The notes under the pieces: generated by a model
Told to the model about the DNA's origin: nothing
Database searches by the model: none
The model's input: only the letters and a program-made list of their open reading frames with translations
Made by a program: the position numbers and the translations under genes
Assembly (NCBI GenBank): GCA_945833925.1
Contig: CAMAFX010000005.1
Span: forward strand, 1-64,000
Direction of reading: 5' to 3'
From: an uncultured Prevotellaceae bacterium
GTDB taxonomy: Bacteria; Bacteroidota; Bacteroidia; Bacteroidales; Bacteroidaceae
DNA: 64,000 nt
Part shown: positions 12,749 to 22,045 of the stretch, one piece after another
Layout of the letters: each line of letters starts with the position of its first letter
Position numbering within the stretch: the first letter of the stretch is position 1

Positions 12749-14596
12749 ATGGAAGAATATATCGTTTCAGCGAGAAAGTACCGACCAGCGTCATTCGACA
12801 CAGTAGTCGGGCAGCGTGCACTGACAACCACTCTGCTCAATGCAATCCGCACCAACAAGCTTGCTCACGCATATCTGTTCTGCGGTCCTCGAGGCGTCGG
12901 CAAGACAACATGTGCCCGAATATTTGCAAAAACAATAAACTGTACAAATCCCAACGAGAACGGCGAGGCATGCAACGAATGCGAATCCTGCCGTTCCTTC
13001 GACGAAGGACGCTCCATGAACATACACGAAATGGACGGTGCCTCGAACAATTCCGTTGAGGACATACGCGAACTTATCCAGCAAGTTCAGATACCACCCC
13101 AGACAGGAAGATACAAGGTATTCATAATAGACGAGGTCCACATGCTGTCGACCCAGGCGTTCAATGCCTTTCTCAAGACACTTGAGGAACCGCCATCTTA
13201 TGTCATTTTCGTGATGGCAACAACCGAGAAGCACAAGATTCTGCCAACAATTCTAAGCAGATGTCAGGTCTACGATTTTGCGAGAATGACACTGCAAAAC
13301 ACAGTAGACCATCTGAAATACGTTGCACAGAAGGAAGGCTACACCACCGATGACGAGGCACTTAATCTTATTGCCCAGAAGGCTGATGGAGGCATGCGCG
13401 ATGCCCTCTCCATCTTCGACCAGATGGTAAGTTTCACTGGTGGCAACATAACCTACCAGAAGACACTTGAGAATCTGAACATTCTCGATTCGGAATATTA
13501 TTTCCGTCTTGTAGACCATTTCCTTGCACACGAGGTGGAACCGTGTCTACTGATTCTTAACGAGATCATACAGAAAGGATTCGACCCCGGAATATTTATT
13601 GGCGGACTTGCAGCTCATCTGCGAGACCTTATGGTAAGCCGTGATCCACAGACCCTCGAACTTCTTGAGGTTACAGACAACATGCGCCAGCGCTATCAGG
13701 AGCAGGCTGTCAAGTGCCAGCCCAAATTCCTTTACCGCGCCATCAAACTCTGCAATGACTGCGACCAGAATTATCGCACGAGCAGAAACAAGCGACTGCA
13801 GGTAGAAATCTGCCTCATTCAGGCGGCGCAAGACGACGACGCCACTGCGGGGCGCAGCCCCAAGACACTGAAACCATTGTTCAATGCTCTGAAGGCTCAG
13901 CCTGAAGAGCAGCAGAATGCAGTCTCTGTGAACGCAAGCCAGACTGCAAACAGCCATGCAGAAGCAAGCACAGCAAGCCAGACTGCAAACAGTTATATGG
14001 AAGCAAGCACAGCAAGCCAAGATGCAGGCAATCAAGCAGGCACAAATGTAACAAGCCCAACAGCAAGCAGTTCCGGTTCTTCCCAAAAGAATGAACAAAA
14101 AACTAACGGAGCACTGAAACTGAAGACCGTGAGAATGGGTAGCTTTAGCAATATGATTCTGCACAAAAACGAAGCAGGAACGAAGCAGTCGCCACAATTA
14201 AACACGATTACCCAGGAAACGACAGCACCAAAACTGGAGCTTAATGAGCACGACCTGAACATGTATTGGCACCAGGCTGCCAACAAACTCCCCAAGGAAT
14301 ACGCGGCATATTCGCAGCGAATGCTTGACATGCTTCCCGAAATAGTCGATTCTACAAGATTCAAGGTTGTAGTCAACAACCAGCAGGTGAAAGATGACTT
14401 GCAGAGGATTATGCCAATGATTCTCAGCCATATTCGATCACAATTCAACAACACCGACATTGATGCTGTAGTCGACGTGGCAACATTCCAGTCAGTCAAC
14501 AAGATTTTCACAAAGCCGGAGATACTGAAAAGAATGATGGAACAATCGCCCAACTTCAAGAAGCTTGTTGAAGAGCTAAACCTGGAGCTGGATTAA
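12749..14596 (+). CDS. dnaX: DNA polymerase III subunit gamma/tau
   Basis: SARKYRPASFDTVVGQRALTTTLLNAIRTNKLAHAYLFCGPRGVGKTTCARIFAKTINC...IIDEVHMLSTQAFNAFLKTLEEPP; start reassigned to ATG 12749. Confidence 0.96.
   Translation: MEEYIVSARKYRPASFDTVVGQRALTTTLLNAIRTNKLAHAYLFCGPRGVGKTTCARIFAKTINCTNPNENGEACNECESCRSFDEGRSMNIHEMDGASNNSVEDIRELIQQVQIPPQTGRYKVFIIDEVHMLSTQAFNAFLKTLEEPPSYVIFVMATTEKHKILPTILSRCQVYDFARMTLQNTVDHLKYVAQKEGYTTDDEALNLIAQKADGGMRDALSIFDQMVSFTGGNITYQKTLENLNILDSEYYFRLVDHFLAHEVEPCLLILNEIIQKGFDPGIFIGGLAAHLRDLMVSRDPQTLELLEVTDNMRQRYQEQAVKCQPKFLYRAIKLCNDCDQNYRTSRNKRLQVEICLIQAAQDDDATAGRSPKTLKPLFNALKAQPEEQQNAVSVNASQTANSHAEASTASQTANSYMEASTASQDAGNQAGTNVTSPTASSSGSSQKNEQKTNGALKLKTVRMGSFSNMILHKNEAGTKQSPQLNTITQETTAPKLELNEHDLNMYWHQAANKLPKEYAAYSQRMLDMLPEIVDSTRFKVVVNNQQVKDDLQRIMPMILSHIRSQFNNTDIDAVVDVATFQSVNKIFTKPEILKRMMEQSPNFKKLVEELNLELD
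13934..14050 (+). repeat. In-frame 39-bp (13 aa) tandem repeats in the DnaX linker
   Basis: ASQTANSHAEAST / ASQTANSYMEAST / ASQDAGNQA. Confidence 0.85.
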
Positions 14597-14615
14597 CAAA
14601 AACAAACGAGATAAG

Positions 14616-15731
14616 ATGAAAAGACACCGACTTGCTGTACTAACTTTGTCAATGCTCCTAACAATAGGGGCAGACTCTCAATCAGTTTCATCTGACAAAG
14701 AACAAGTTAGCTACCCACCTCTAAAGGAGCAGTTCAAAGACCATTTCCTGGTTGGAGCTGCGATAGATTATGGCGAGATGTACTCGAAAGACAGTACGTT
14801 GCACAGGCTCATCAGACGAGAGTTCAATGCGCTTGTAGCAGGAAACTGCATGAAGGCAGATCACACCGAACCACGCGAGAATGTTTTCAACTTCAAGGAT
14901 GGCGATTTCCTTGTCGCCATGGCTGAAAAGAATCAGCAGGTACTGACCGGGCACTGTCTGGTGTGGCATTCTCAGGTGCCAAGGTGGATGTTTGTTGACA
15001 GCGTTGGAAACAAGGTGTCAAGGGAGGTCCTGATAGAGCGCATGAGGAACCATATATATAAGGTGGCTGGGCACTATCGCGGAAAAGTACGCGGATGGGA
15101 CGTTGTAAACGAAGCCATAGAGTGGAACGGTGATTACAGAAAATCAGAATACTACAAGATTATCGGAGAAGACTTCATTCGTCTGGCATTCCAATTTGCA
15201 CACGAGGCAGACCCCGACGCCGAACTATATTACAATGACTACGGCATGGATTCGCCGGGCAAGAGGGAAGGCGTCGTCAGATTAATTCGTGACCTCAAGG
15301 CACACGGCCTGCGTATTGACGCAATAGGAATGCAGTCGCACCTGTCACTCTGGACAAACCTCGAAGAATACGAGAAATCGCTGATTGCCTTTGCCAACGA
15401 GGGCGTTAAGGTAATGGCAACCGAACTGGACGTGAGTGTTCTGCCATGGCCCGGAGAGATGCCAAACGCCGACATCAGCACCAGTTTTGAATATCAGGAA
15501 AAGTACAATCCCTATCGCAACGGACTGCCAGCCGAGGTTGAAGCAAAACTGAAGGACTTCTACGAAAGGCTTTTTGCCATCTATCGCAAACATAGCGACG
15601 TAATAACAAGAGTGACCTTCTGGGGTGTACACGACGGAGGTTCGTGGCTCAATGGTTTTCCCATCAAGGGCAGAACAAACTACCCACTTCTTTTCGACAG
15701 ACAACTTAGAAGAAAAAATATAGCACTTTGA
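14616..15731 (+). CDS. Secreted GH10 endo-beta-1,4-xylanase
   Basis: GHCLVWHSQVPRWMF, GWDVVNEAIEW, YYNDYGMDSPGKR, GIGMQSHLSLW, VMATELDVSVLPW, FWGVHDGGSWLNGFP are GH10 motifs; signal peptide. Confidence 0.95.
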   Translation: MKRHRLAVLTLSMLLTIGADSQSVSSDKEQVSYPPLKEQFKDHFLVGAAIDYGEMYSKDSTLHRLIRREFNALVAGNCMKADHTEPRENVFNFKDGDFLVAMAEKNQQVLTGHCLVWHSQVPRWMFVDSVGNKVSREVLIERMRNHIYKVAGHYRGKVRGWDVVNEAIEWNGDYRKSEYYKIIGEDFIRLAFQFAHEADPDAELYYNDYGMDSPGKREGVVRLIRDLKAHGLRIDAIGMQSHLSLWTNLEEYEKSLIAFANEGVKVMATELDVSVLPWPGEMPNADISTSFEYQEKYNPYRNGLPAEVEAKLKDFYERLFAIYRKHSDVITRVTFWGVHDGGSWLNGFPIKGRTNYPLLFDRQLRRKNIAL

Positions 15732-15958
15732 GAAAACACATATTAGTCTTGCTGGCCATGCTCATTGCATATACGGCGCATGCGGCAAAGAAGAACGATG
15801 AACCGATAAGAGTAAGCTGCATAGGAAACAGTATAACTTATGGAACCGGACTGCAGAATCCGGAGGCAGACTCCTACCCTGCTGTATTGCAGCGTCTACT
15901 GGGTGATGCGTATAGCGTAGGAAGATTGCCCTGCCAGCACCTTCCGTATGACAATTGA
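15728..15958 (+). pseudogene. Truncated SGNH/GDSL-type esterase (N-terminal 76 aa only)
   Basis: Signal peptide + IRVSCIGNSITYGTGLQNPEADSYPAVLQRLLGDAY (block I of SGNH hydrolases), then diverges and stops; TTG start overlaps the GH10 stop. Confidence 0.7.
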
Positions 15959-16012
15959 GAACTGAATCAAGAACTGACAATCTTGCCACCCCAAACGACA
16001 AGTATACCGACT

Positions 16013-16101
16013 GAAAAAAATTTTTTCTCGCACCGGAGAAAATTTTTTCTCGCACCAGAAAAAAAATTTTTTCGCAGCGTAAAAAGAATTTTTCTGTAGC
16101 G
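16013..16101. repeat. About four tandem 22-23 bp A-tract/T-tract units (gaaaaaaattttttctcgcacc)
   Basis: Units 16013-16035, 16036-16057, 16058-16080, 16081-~16101. Confidence 0.85.
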
Positions 16102-16189
16102 AAAAACAATGAAGATATGTTGTTCGTTTCTCAGACGCCACCAAGTCGCTTTACAAATCACTACAATATAACTTGCAACTATACATCAA

Positions 16190-16226
16190 CAAAAAGTACC
16201 GACACAATAAATGACGGTACTTTTTG
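16190..16226 (+). terminator. Hairpin terminator upstream of the DinB-like gene
   Basis: caaaaagtaccg ... cggtactttttg inverted repeat with T-run. Confidence 0.75.
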
Positions 16227-16256
16227 TTTGACTATAACAAATTAAAATAAATTTTG

Positions 16257-16264
16257 TAACTTTG
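16257..16264 (+). promoter_or_regulatory. Bacteroidota-type -7 box immediately upstream of the DinB-like gene
   Basis: TAACTTTG only 9 nt before ATG 16274. Confidence 0.45.
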
Positions 16265-16273
16265 CAAGGAATA

Positions 16274-17794
16274 ATGGCTTCGAAGGAAAAGAACAGACAA
16301 TACATCGCCATAGACCTGAAGAGTTTCTATGCCAGCGTTGAATGTGTGGACAGGGGGTTGGACCCCTTGACCACCAATCTTGTCGTGGCAGACACAAGCC
16401 GAACGGAGAAGACCATCTGTCTTGCCGTATCGCCCTCACTGAAGGCATACGGCGTGGGAGGCAGAGCACGACTGTTTGAGGTCGTGCAGCGCGTGAGGGA
16501 GATAAACACCGAACGACAGTTGAAGGCAAAAGACTACAGGCTGACGGGCAAGTCGTGGAACGACATCGAACTGAAGCAGCACGACGACTGGGAACTGGAC
16601 TACATAGCCGCCCCACCCCGTATGGCACGCTATCTGGAAGTAAGTGCAAAGGTTTATGAAGTTTACCTGAAATACATCGCTCCCGAAGACATACACGTGT
16701 ACTCGTGCGACGAGGTATTTATGGACGTCACCGACTATCTAAAGGCTTACAAGAAGACCGCTCACGAACTGACCATAGAAATCATACACGACGTACTGAA
16801 GACAACAGGCATTACGGCAACTGCCGGCATCGGGACAAACCTGTACCTCTGCAAGGTGGCTATGGACATTGTGGCAAAGCACGTCGCTCCGGACAAGGAC
16901 GGCGTACGAATAGCCGAGCTCAACGAAATGACATACAGGGAGAAGTTGTGGGACCACAAACCGCTCACCAGTTTCTGGCGCATCGGCAAGGGCATTGCCA
17001 ACAGACTGTCCTTCTACGGCATTGACACTATGGGCAAGATAGCGCGTCTTTCGCTGGTGAACGAGAATCTGCTCTACAAACTCTTCGGAATAAACGCGGA
17101 ACTCATCATAGACCACGCATGGGGATGGGAGCCATGCACGATGGAATACATCAAGGCATACCGGCCAGTTACCAACTCGCTAAGTTCAGGACAAGTCCTC
17201 ACATGCCCGTACACCTTCGCCAAGGCAAGAGTAGTGGTGAGGGAGATGGCTGATGCCATAGCACTGGATTTAGTAGAGAAACATCTTGTTGCAGACCAAC
17301 TTGTACTGACTGTGGGGTACGACCGCGAATCGCTAACCGACGATACCATCAAGGCAAGTTATAATGGGGAAATTGTGATGGACTACTACGGAAGGGAAGT
17401 CCCGAAGCACGCTCACGGAACTGCCAACCTTGGCAGGCACAGTTCGTCGTCCAGACTCATCCAGGACGCCGTCATCAGTCTCTACGACAAGATCGTGAAC
17501 CGCAATCTGCTGATACGCCGCCTGAACATATCAACAAACCACGTCATTACAGAGCAGAAGATGCACGAACTGGCAAAAAGACCGGTACAACTTGACCTGT
17601 TTACCGACTACGAGGCTCTAAAGAAAGCCAAGGAAGAGGAAGAAAGACGCAACGCCACGGAGCGCAAGATGCAGGAGACGCTGATAAGCATCAAGAAGAA
17701 ATTTGGAAAAAATGCCATACTGAAGGGAACCAGTTTCGAAGATGGCGCCACAGCCAAGGAACGCAACCAGCAGATAGGCGGACACAAAGCATAA
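16274..17794 (+). CDS. Y-family DNA polymerase (DinB/UmuC-like)
   Basis: YIAIDLKSFYASVECVDRGLDPLTTNLVVAD...VYSCDEVFMDVT...TAGIGTNLYLCKVAMDIVAKH; start reassigned to ATG 16274. Confidence 0.9.
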   Translation: MASKEKNRQYIAIDLKSFYASVECVDRGLDPLTTNLVVADTSRTEKTICLAVSPSLKAYGVGGRARLFEVVQRVREINTERQLKAKDYRLTGKSWNDIELKQHDDWELDYIAAPPRMARYLEVSAKVYEVYLKYIAPEDIHVYSCDEVFMDVTDYLKAYKKTAHELTIEIIHDVLKTTGITATAGIGTNLYLCKVAMDIVAKHVAPDKDGVRIAELNEMTYREKLWDHKPLTSFWRIGKGIANRLSFYGIDTMGKIARLSLVNENLLYKLFGINAELIIDHAWGWEPCTMEYIKAYRPVTNSLSSGQVLTCPYTFAKARVVVREMADAIALDLVEKHLVADQLVLTVGYDRESLTDDTIKASYNGEIVMDYYGREVPKHAHGTANLGRHSSSSRLIQDAVISLYDKIVNRNLLIRRLNISTNHVITEQKMHELAKRPVQLDLFTDYEALKKAKEEEERRNATERKMQETLISIKKKFGKNAILKGTSFEDGATAKERNQQIGGHKA

Positions 17795-17798
17795 AACA

Positions 17799-17999
17799 AT
17801 GGAAGACTATTCAGACATAATAAACCTGCCTCACCATGTTTCGAAGAGGCACCAGAGGATGTCAATGTACGACAGGGCTGCACAGTTTGCTCCGTTTGCC
17901 GCACTCGTCGGACACGAAGAACTCATAAAGGAAACCGAACTGAACAATGTGTGCAGAATGGAGGAGCGTAACGTCGATTGGGAATTAACATCATTATGA
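17799..17999 (+). CDS. Small YolD-like protein adjacent to Y-family polymerase
   Basis: INLPHHVSKRHQRMSMYDRAAQFAPFAALVGHEELIKET resembles YolD-like proteins partnered with Y-family polymerases. Confidence 0.6.
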   Translation: MEDYSDIINLPHHVSKRHQRMSMYDRAAQFAPFAALVGHEELIKETELNNVCRMEERNVDWELTSL

Positions 18000-18769
18000 A
18001 GAAAATCAACATCTTACTTGCATTCTTATTATCATTTCCTTTATATGTCTCGGGATGGGGGCAGATGGGGCATGACACCACATGCAAGGTAGCAGAAAAC
18101 CATCTCACGAGGAAGGCAAGAAAACACATCAGTAAGGTGCTCGACGGACAGAGCATCGTGTATTGGGCTAACTGGCTTGACAACGCCAGCCACACACCGA
18201 AATACGAATATTCGCTGACATGGCACTATAAGAACATCGATGCAGGGGAGACGTTCGAGAACGCCCCGCTCAATCCCAAAGGAGACCTTGTCAAGGCACT
18301 TTACGAACTGACAGAGAAAATAAAGACAGGAAGACTGAGCAAGGAGGAGGAGGCGCTGACGCTGAAGATGATTGTCCACCTCGTGGGAGACCTTCACCAG
18401 CCAATGCACTTCGGGCATAAATCAGACCTCGGAGGCAACAAGGTTGATGTCGACTACTTCGGCACACATATGCCACTGCACACTGTCTGGGACACCAACC
18501 TCATAGAGAGCGGACACAGATGGAGCCATCACGAATGGGCAGAATATATAGATACGGTTTCACGCAGCGAAGCCAAGAAGATTGTCGATGGCGACTTCTC
18601 GTCATGGGGAAAGGAGACATTCGAAATATGCAAGAGGGTGTACGACGAGACTCCTGCCGACAAGCCCCTATCCTATGACTATGTGGCAAAGTGGACACCA
18701 ATAGTGGAAAAGCAATTCCTGAAGGGGGGACTGAGACTTGCGAAGGTACTTAACGACATATACAGATAG
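17996..18769 (+). CDS. Secreted S1/P1-type nuclease
   Basis: WGQMGHDTTCKVAENHL...VHLVGDLHQPMHFGHKSDLGGNKVDVDYFG...LHTVWDTNLIE motifs; start reassigned to ATG 17996. Confidence 0.93.
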   Translation: MKKINILLAFLLSFPLYVSGWGQMGHDTTCKVAENHLTRKARKHISKVLDGQSIVYWANWLDNASHTPKYEYSLTWHYKNIDAGETFENAPLNPKGDLVKALYELTEKIKTGRLSKEEEALTLKMIVHLVGDLHQPMHFGHKSDLGGNKVDVDYFGTHMPLHTVWDTNLIESGHRWSHHEWAEYIDTVSRSEAKKIVDGDFSSWGKETFEICKRVYDETPADKPLSYDYVAKWTPIVEKQFLKGGLRLAKVLNDIYR

Positions 18770-18845
18770 CCCGACAGCAAAGCGAAAACCGACCAGAAAT
18801 GTCACAGATAGATATTTGGTCTATACATTATTAATAATAATAAGC

Positions 18846-18891
18846 GAAACGTTGCAGAATAATACTTTTTGTATTATCTTTGCAACGTTTC
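18846..18891. promoter_or_regulatory. Long imperfect palindrome overlapping a -7 box (TATCTTTG, 18875-18882)
   Basis: gaaacgttgca-ga-ataatac ttttt gtattat-ctt-tgcaacgtttc. Confidence 0.7.
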
Positions 18892-18954
18892 ATCTTATCT
18901 GCGATGACAAACAATCTGAAAACAATGAATCGATAACTAATATTATACAAGGCG

Positions 18955-21900
18955 ATGAATAAAGGAAAACTACTATCTGTTGCTATTTGCATGGCATCAA
19001 TGTTCTTTGTTCTTCCCAACGACGCTTGTGGAAAAGGCAAGAACAGCGCACGCCGAATCAAGAAGATACAGCCAATCGAAGTTCGATGCGAACAGGGCAA
19101 AGCACCAAGTCTGCCTTTCCAGGTGCTGGTGACATACACCGACGGCACACAGGAATGGCGACAGACACGATGGACAAACACAACAAACAGCACAGAGCGT
19201 GCACAGGCTGACGCCCAGCAGAACCCAGCAGGAAAGAAATACAGCGTGACGGGATTCATCATCGGTGACAACACCACCGACCAGGGATACCCCATAGAGG
19301 CAAAGGTGAGCGTTGTGGAAACCATCGGCGTCCCATCTTCTACACCTGTAGCCACTCCATTGCCACTAAAGGACGTACTGCTCACAGGCACCAACCGTCT
19401 CACCAACAATCGAACACTCGACGTGAAGAATCTGCTCAGCATCAATCCAAAGCAGATGCTCTACAATTACCGCGACACCTACGGACTGCCAACTGACGGT
19501 TATCCCGTAGCCGACGGATGGGACTCGCCGACAACCAAACTGAAGGGACACGGCACCGGTCACTACCTCTCTGCACTGGCATTTGCCTATGCAACAGAGC
19601 AGGATGCCGACGTCAAGTCAAGACTTCTCGAAAACATCCGCCTGATGGTAAACGAGATGCGCGAGTGTCAGGAGCGCACATTCGTGTACGACGAGAAATT
19701 AGGCAGATACCGCGAGGCACGCGACTATGCACCCGAGGACACTCTGCGCAAGATGCCCGGTTCGTGGAAGGCGATGGACGAGTACAAGAAGGACTACCAG
19801 AACTATGGCTATGGATACATGAACGCCATACCAGCAGCCCACCCTGCCCTTATCGAGATGTACAGAGCATACAACAACGAAGACTGGGTATGGGCTCCCT
19901 ACTACACCATACACAAGCAGTTGGCAGGACTGATTGACATTGCCGAAAACGTCGACGACAAGGCGGTGGCAGACAAGGCTCTTGCCATAGCACGCGACAT
20001 GGGACTGTGGGTGTGGAACCGACTGCACTACCGCACATACGTGAAAACCGACGGCGACAAGCGCGAAAGACAGGCAAAGCCCGGCAACCGCTACGAGATG
20101 TGGAACATGTACATCGCCGGCGAGGTGGGTGGCATGGAGGAATCGCTCGCACGACTGAGCATGATGGTAAGCAACACCGAGCAGAAGGCTCACCTGCTTG
20201 AAGCGGCAAAGTGCTTCGACGCTCCCGCATTCTTCAATCCCTTGACTCACAACATCGACGACATCCGCACACGTCACGCCAACCAGCACATACCGATGAT
20301 TACCGGAGCACTGCGCACTTACATGGCAGGTGGCGAGAAGGACTACTACAATCTGGCAAGCAACTTCTGGAATATGATTCAGGGCAGATACGTCTACGCC
20401 ATGGGTGGTGTGGGCAATGGCGAGATGTGGCGCCAGCCATACAGCCAGATTCTTTCCATGAACACCAACGTCATGAGCGACTGGCACCGCAAGATGCATC
20501 CCAACCCAGACCTTAACGAGACCTGCTGCGCATACAACCTGGCAAAACTCACCAAGGACCTGAACTCGCTCAGTCCTAACGACGCACGCTACATGGACTA
20601 CTACGAGCGTGTACTGATGAACCAGTTGGTGGGCAGCGTCAACCCGAACGAGTTCGCCTGCACATACCAGTATGCCGTTGGAATGAATGCCATCAAGCCC
20701 TACGGCAACGAAACACCACAGAGCACATGCTGCGGCGGAACCGGTGCAGAAAACCACGTGAAATACCAGGAGGCGGCATACTTCGTAGGCGGAGACACGA
20801 TGTGGGTTGCCCTCTACATGCCAACACAGGCTTACTGGAGAGAGAAGGACGTAACCGTCAGCCAGGACTGCACATGGCCTTCAGAGCACACTACACTGAC
20901 TGTGCTTAACGGTGCTGCCACAAGAGGTCAGAACAGCACTGCCACGTCAGAATTTGCGATGAAACTGCGCATCCCATACTGGGCAACAAGTGGCGTAAGC
21001 ATCAAACTGAACGGTAAAGAGGTTGCAAAGACCTACAGTCCATGTTCGTACGTGGAGATACCTAAACGCACGTGGAAGAGCGGTGACGTAGTGGAGATTT
21101 ACATGCCATACCTGACACACGTCAACTTCGGTCCCGACAAGATGGAGGTTGCTGCCGTTGAGGGAAACACGTCAAAGCAGTTCAAGCCATCGTGGGTGGG
21201 AACTCTCATGTACGGTCCGTTGGTAATGGCAACAAGCGACGTCACCACCTGGGACGACGCTGACGTGACACTGGAGAGCAACCTCTCGAACATAAAGCCA
21301 GCCGTGATCGGCAGTGGAGCCACCATCAAGTCGCCAAACCCTGCAACTGGGCTTGCACACAAGGTGACCAAGGAAGGCACCGATGGAACCGGCGGTCCGC
21401 TCTACGCTCTGACACTGACCGACAAGAGCAAGAACATCCTGTTCACTCCCGACTATTTCCAGACCGGACACTCTACACACTATCTGCGTATGAACGTACT
21501 GGGCAGCGAACCAGGCAACACCAAGGAGCAACTGAAGATTAACCGCTCGATGTTGGACCAGGCACTGGAAACAGCACGACAGAGAAAGGCAGAACAGGAG
21601 GCGTGGATGGCACTTGCTGTCAAGGTTCCGGAGCATTCGCCATGGGCTCCTAACGGATATGCACGTCTGATGAAGGAGATGGAGAAGGCTGCCGGCGTCA
21701 GCACCAACACAAGTGCGACTGCAACGAACGTTGCCGACGCATTGTCAGCACTCAACGTAGCCATCAACACGATGCGTCCGGGCAATCTGGCAGAACCCGA
21801 GGACCTGAGCACACTCCTTCCACTCGTAACCAATGCCAAGAATATTGCCAACAAGACGACAGAACTTCGCGAAGCCATCAACTATGCTGACATGGTGGTA

Positions 21901-21987
21901 CAGTATGTCAACGACGGTAGCGGCACACACGACTTGATACGTAAGGCTACAGAACGTCTCAACAAGGAACTCGAATCGTTCAAGTAA
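18955..21987 (+). CDS. Secreted DUF1680-type glycoside hydrolase (GH127/GH146-like, putative beta-L-arabinofuranosidase)
   Basis: GHGTGHYLSALAFAYA, YYTIHKQLAGLID, HANQHIPMITGALRTYMAGGEKDYYNLASNFWNMI, STCCGGTGAENHVKYQEAAYF. Confidence 0.8.
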   Translation: MNKGKLLSVAICMASMFFVLPNDACGKGKNSARRIKKIQPIEVRCEQGKAPSLPFQVLVTYTDGTQEWRQTRWTNTTNSTERAQADAQQNPAGKKYSVTGFIIGDNTTDQGYPIEAKVSVVETIGVPSSTPVATPLPLKDVLLTGTNRLTNNRTLDVKNLLSINPKQMLYNYRDTYGLPTDGYPVADGWDSPTTKLKGHGTGHYLSALAFAYATEQDADVKSRLLENIRLMVNEMRECQERTFVYDEKLGRYREARDYAPEDTLRKMPGSWKAMDEYKKDYQNYGYGYMNAIPAAHPALIEMYRAYNNEDWVWAPYYTIHKQLAGLIDIAENVDDKAVADKALAIARDMGLWVWNRLHYRTYVKTDGDKRERQAKPGNRYEMWNMYIAGEVGGMEESLARLSMMVSNTEQKAHLLEAAKCFDAPAFFNPLTHNIDDIRTRHANQHIPMITGALRTYMAGGEKDYYNLASNFWNMIQGRYVYAMGGVGNGEMWRQPYSQILSMNTNVMSDWHRKMHPNPDLNETCCAYNLAKLTKDLNSLSPNDARYMDYYERVLMNQLVGSVNPNEFACTYQYAVGMNAIKPYGNETPQSTCCGGTGAENHVKYQEAAYFVGGDTMWVALYMPTQAYWREKDVTVSQDCTWPSEHTTLTVLNGAATRGQNSTATSEFAMKLRIPYWATSGVSIKLNGKEVAKTYSPCSYVEIPKRTWKSGDVVEIYMPYLTHVNFGPDKMEVAAVEGNTSKQFKPSWVGTLMYGPLVMATSDVTTWDDADVTLESNLSNIKPAVIGSGATIKSPNPATGLAHKVTKEGTDGTGGPLYALTLTDKSKNILFTPDYFQTGHSTHYLRMNVLGSEPGNTKEQLKINRSMLDQALETARQRKAEQEAWMALAVKVPEHSPWAPNGYARLMKEMEKAAGVSTNTSATATNVADALSALNVAINTMRPGNLAEPEDLSTLLPLVTNAKNIANKTTELREAINYADMVVQYVNDGSGTHDLIRKATERLNKELESFK

Positions 21988-22045
21988 CAGTCTGGTACAA
22001 TCAAAACCAACCATCAACCTAAATAACAAAAACTTTAATTACAAG

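Noticed and set aside
12637-13059. 140-aa ORF overlapping the start of dnaX
   Set aside because: Alternate frame of the dnaX 5' region; no independent support.
14085-14115. Programmed frameshift site in dnaX (caaaaaac)
   Set aside because: The A-run is short and its phase relative to the reading frame does not give a standard X XXY YYZ slippery heptamer.
18831-19445. 204-aa minus-strand ORF over the GH127 promoter and 5' end
   Set aside because: Overlaps both the palindrome/promoter and the GH127 signal peptide region; Ser/Val-rich antisense translation with no domain.
19699-20757. 352-aa minus-strand ORF opposite the GH127-like gene
   Set aside because: Antisense shadow ORF caused by codon bias in the well-supported plus-strand gene; Val/His/Cys-rich translation without domains.
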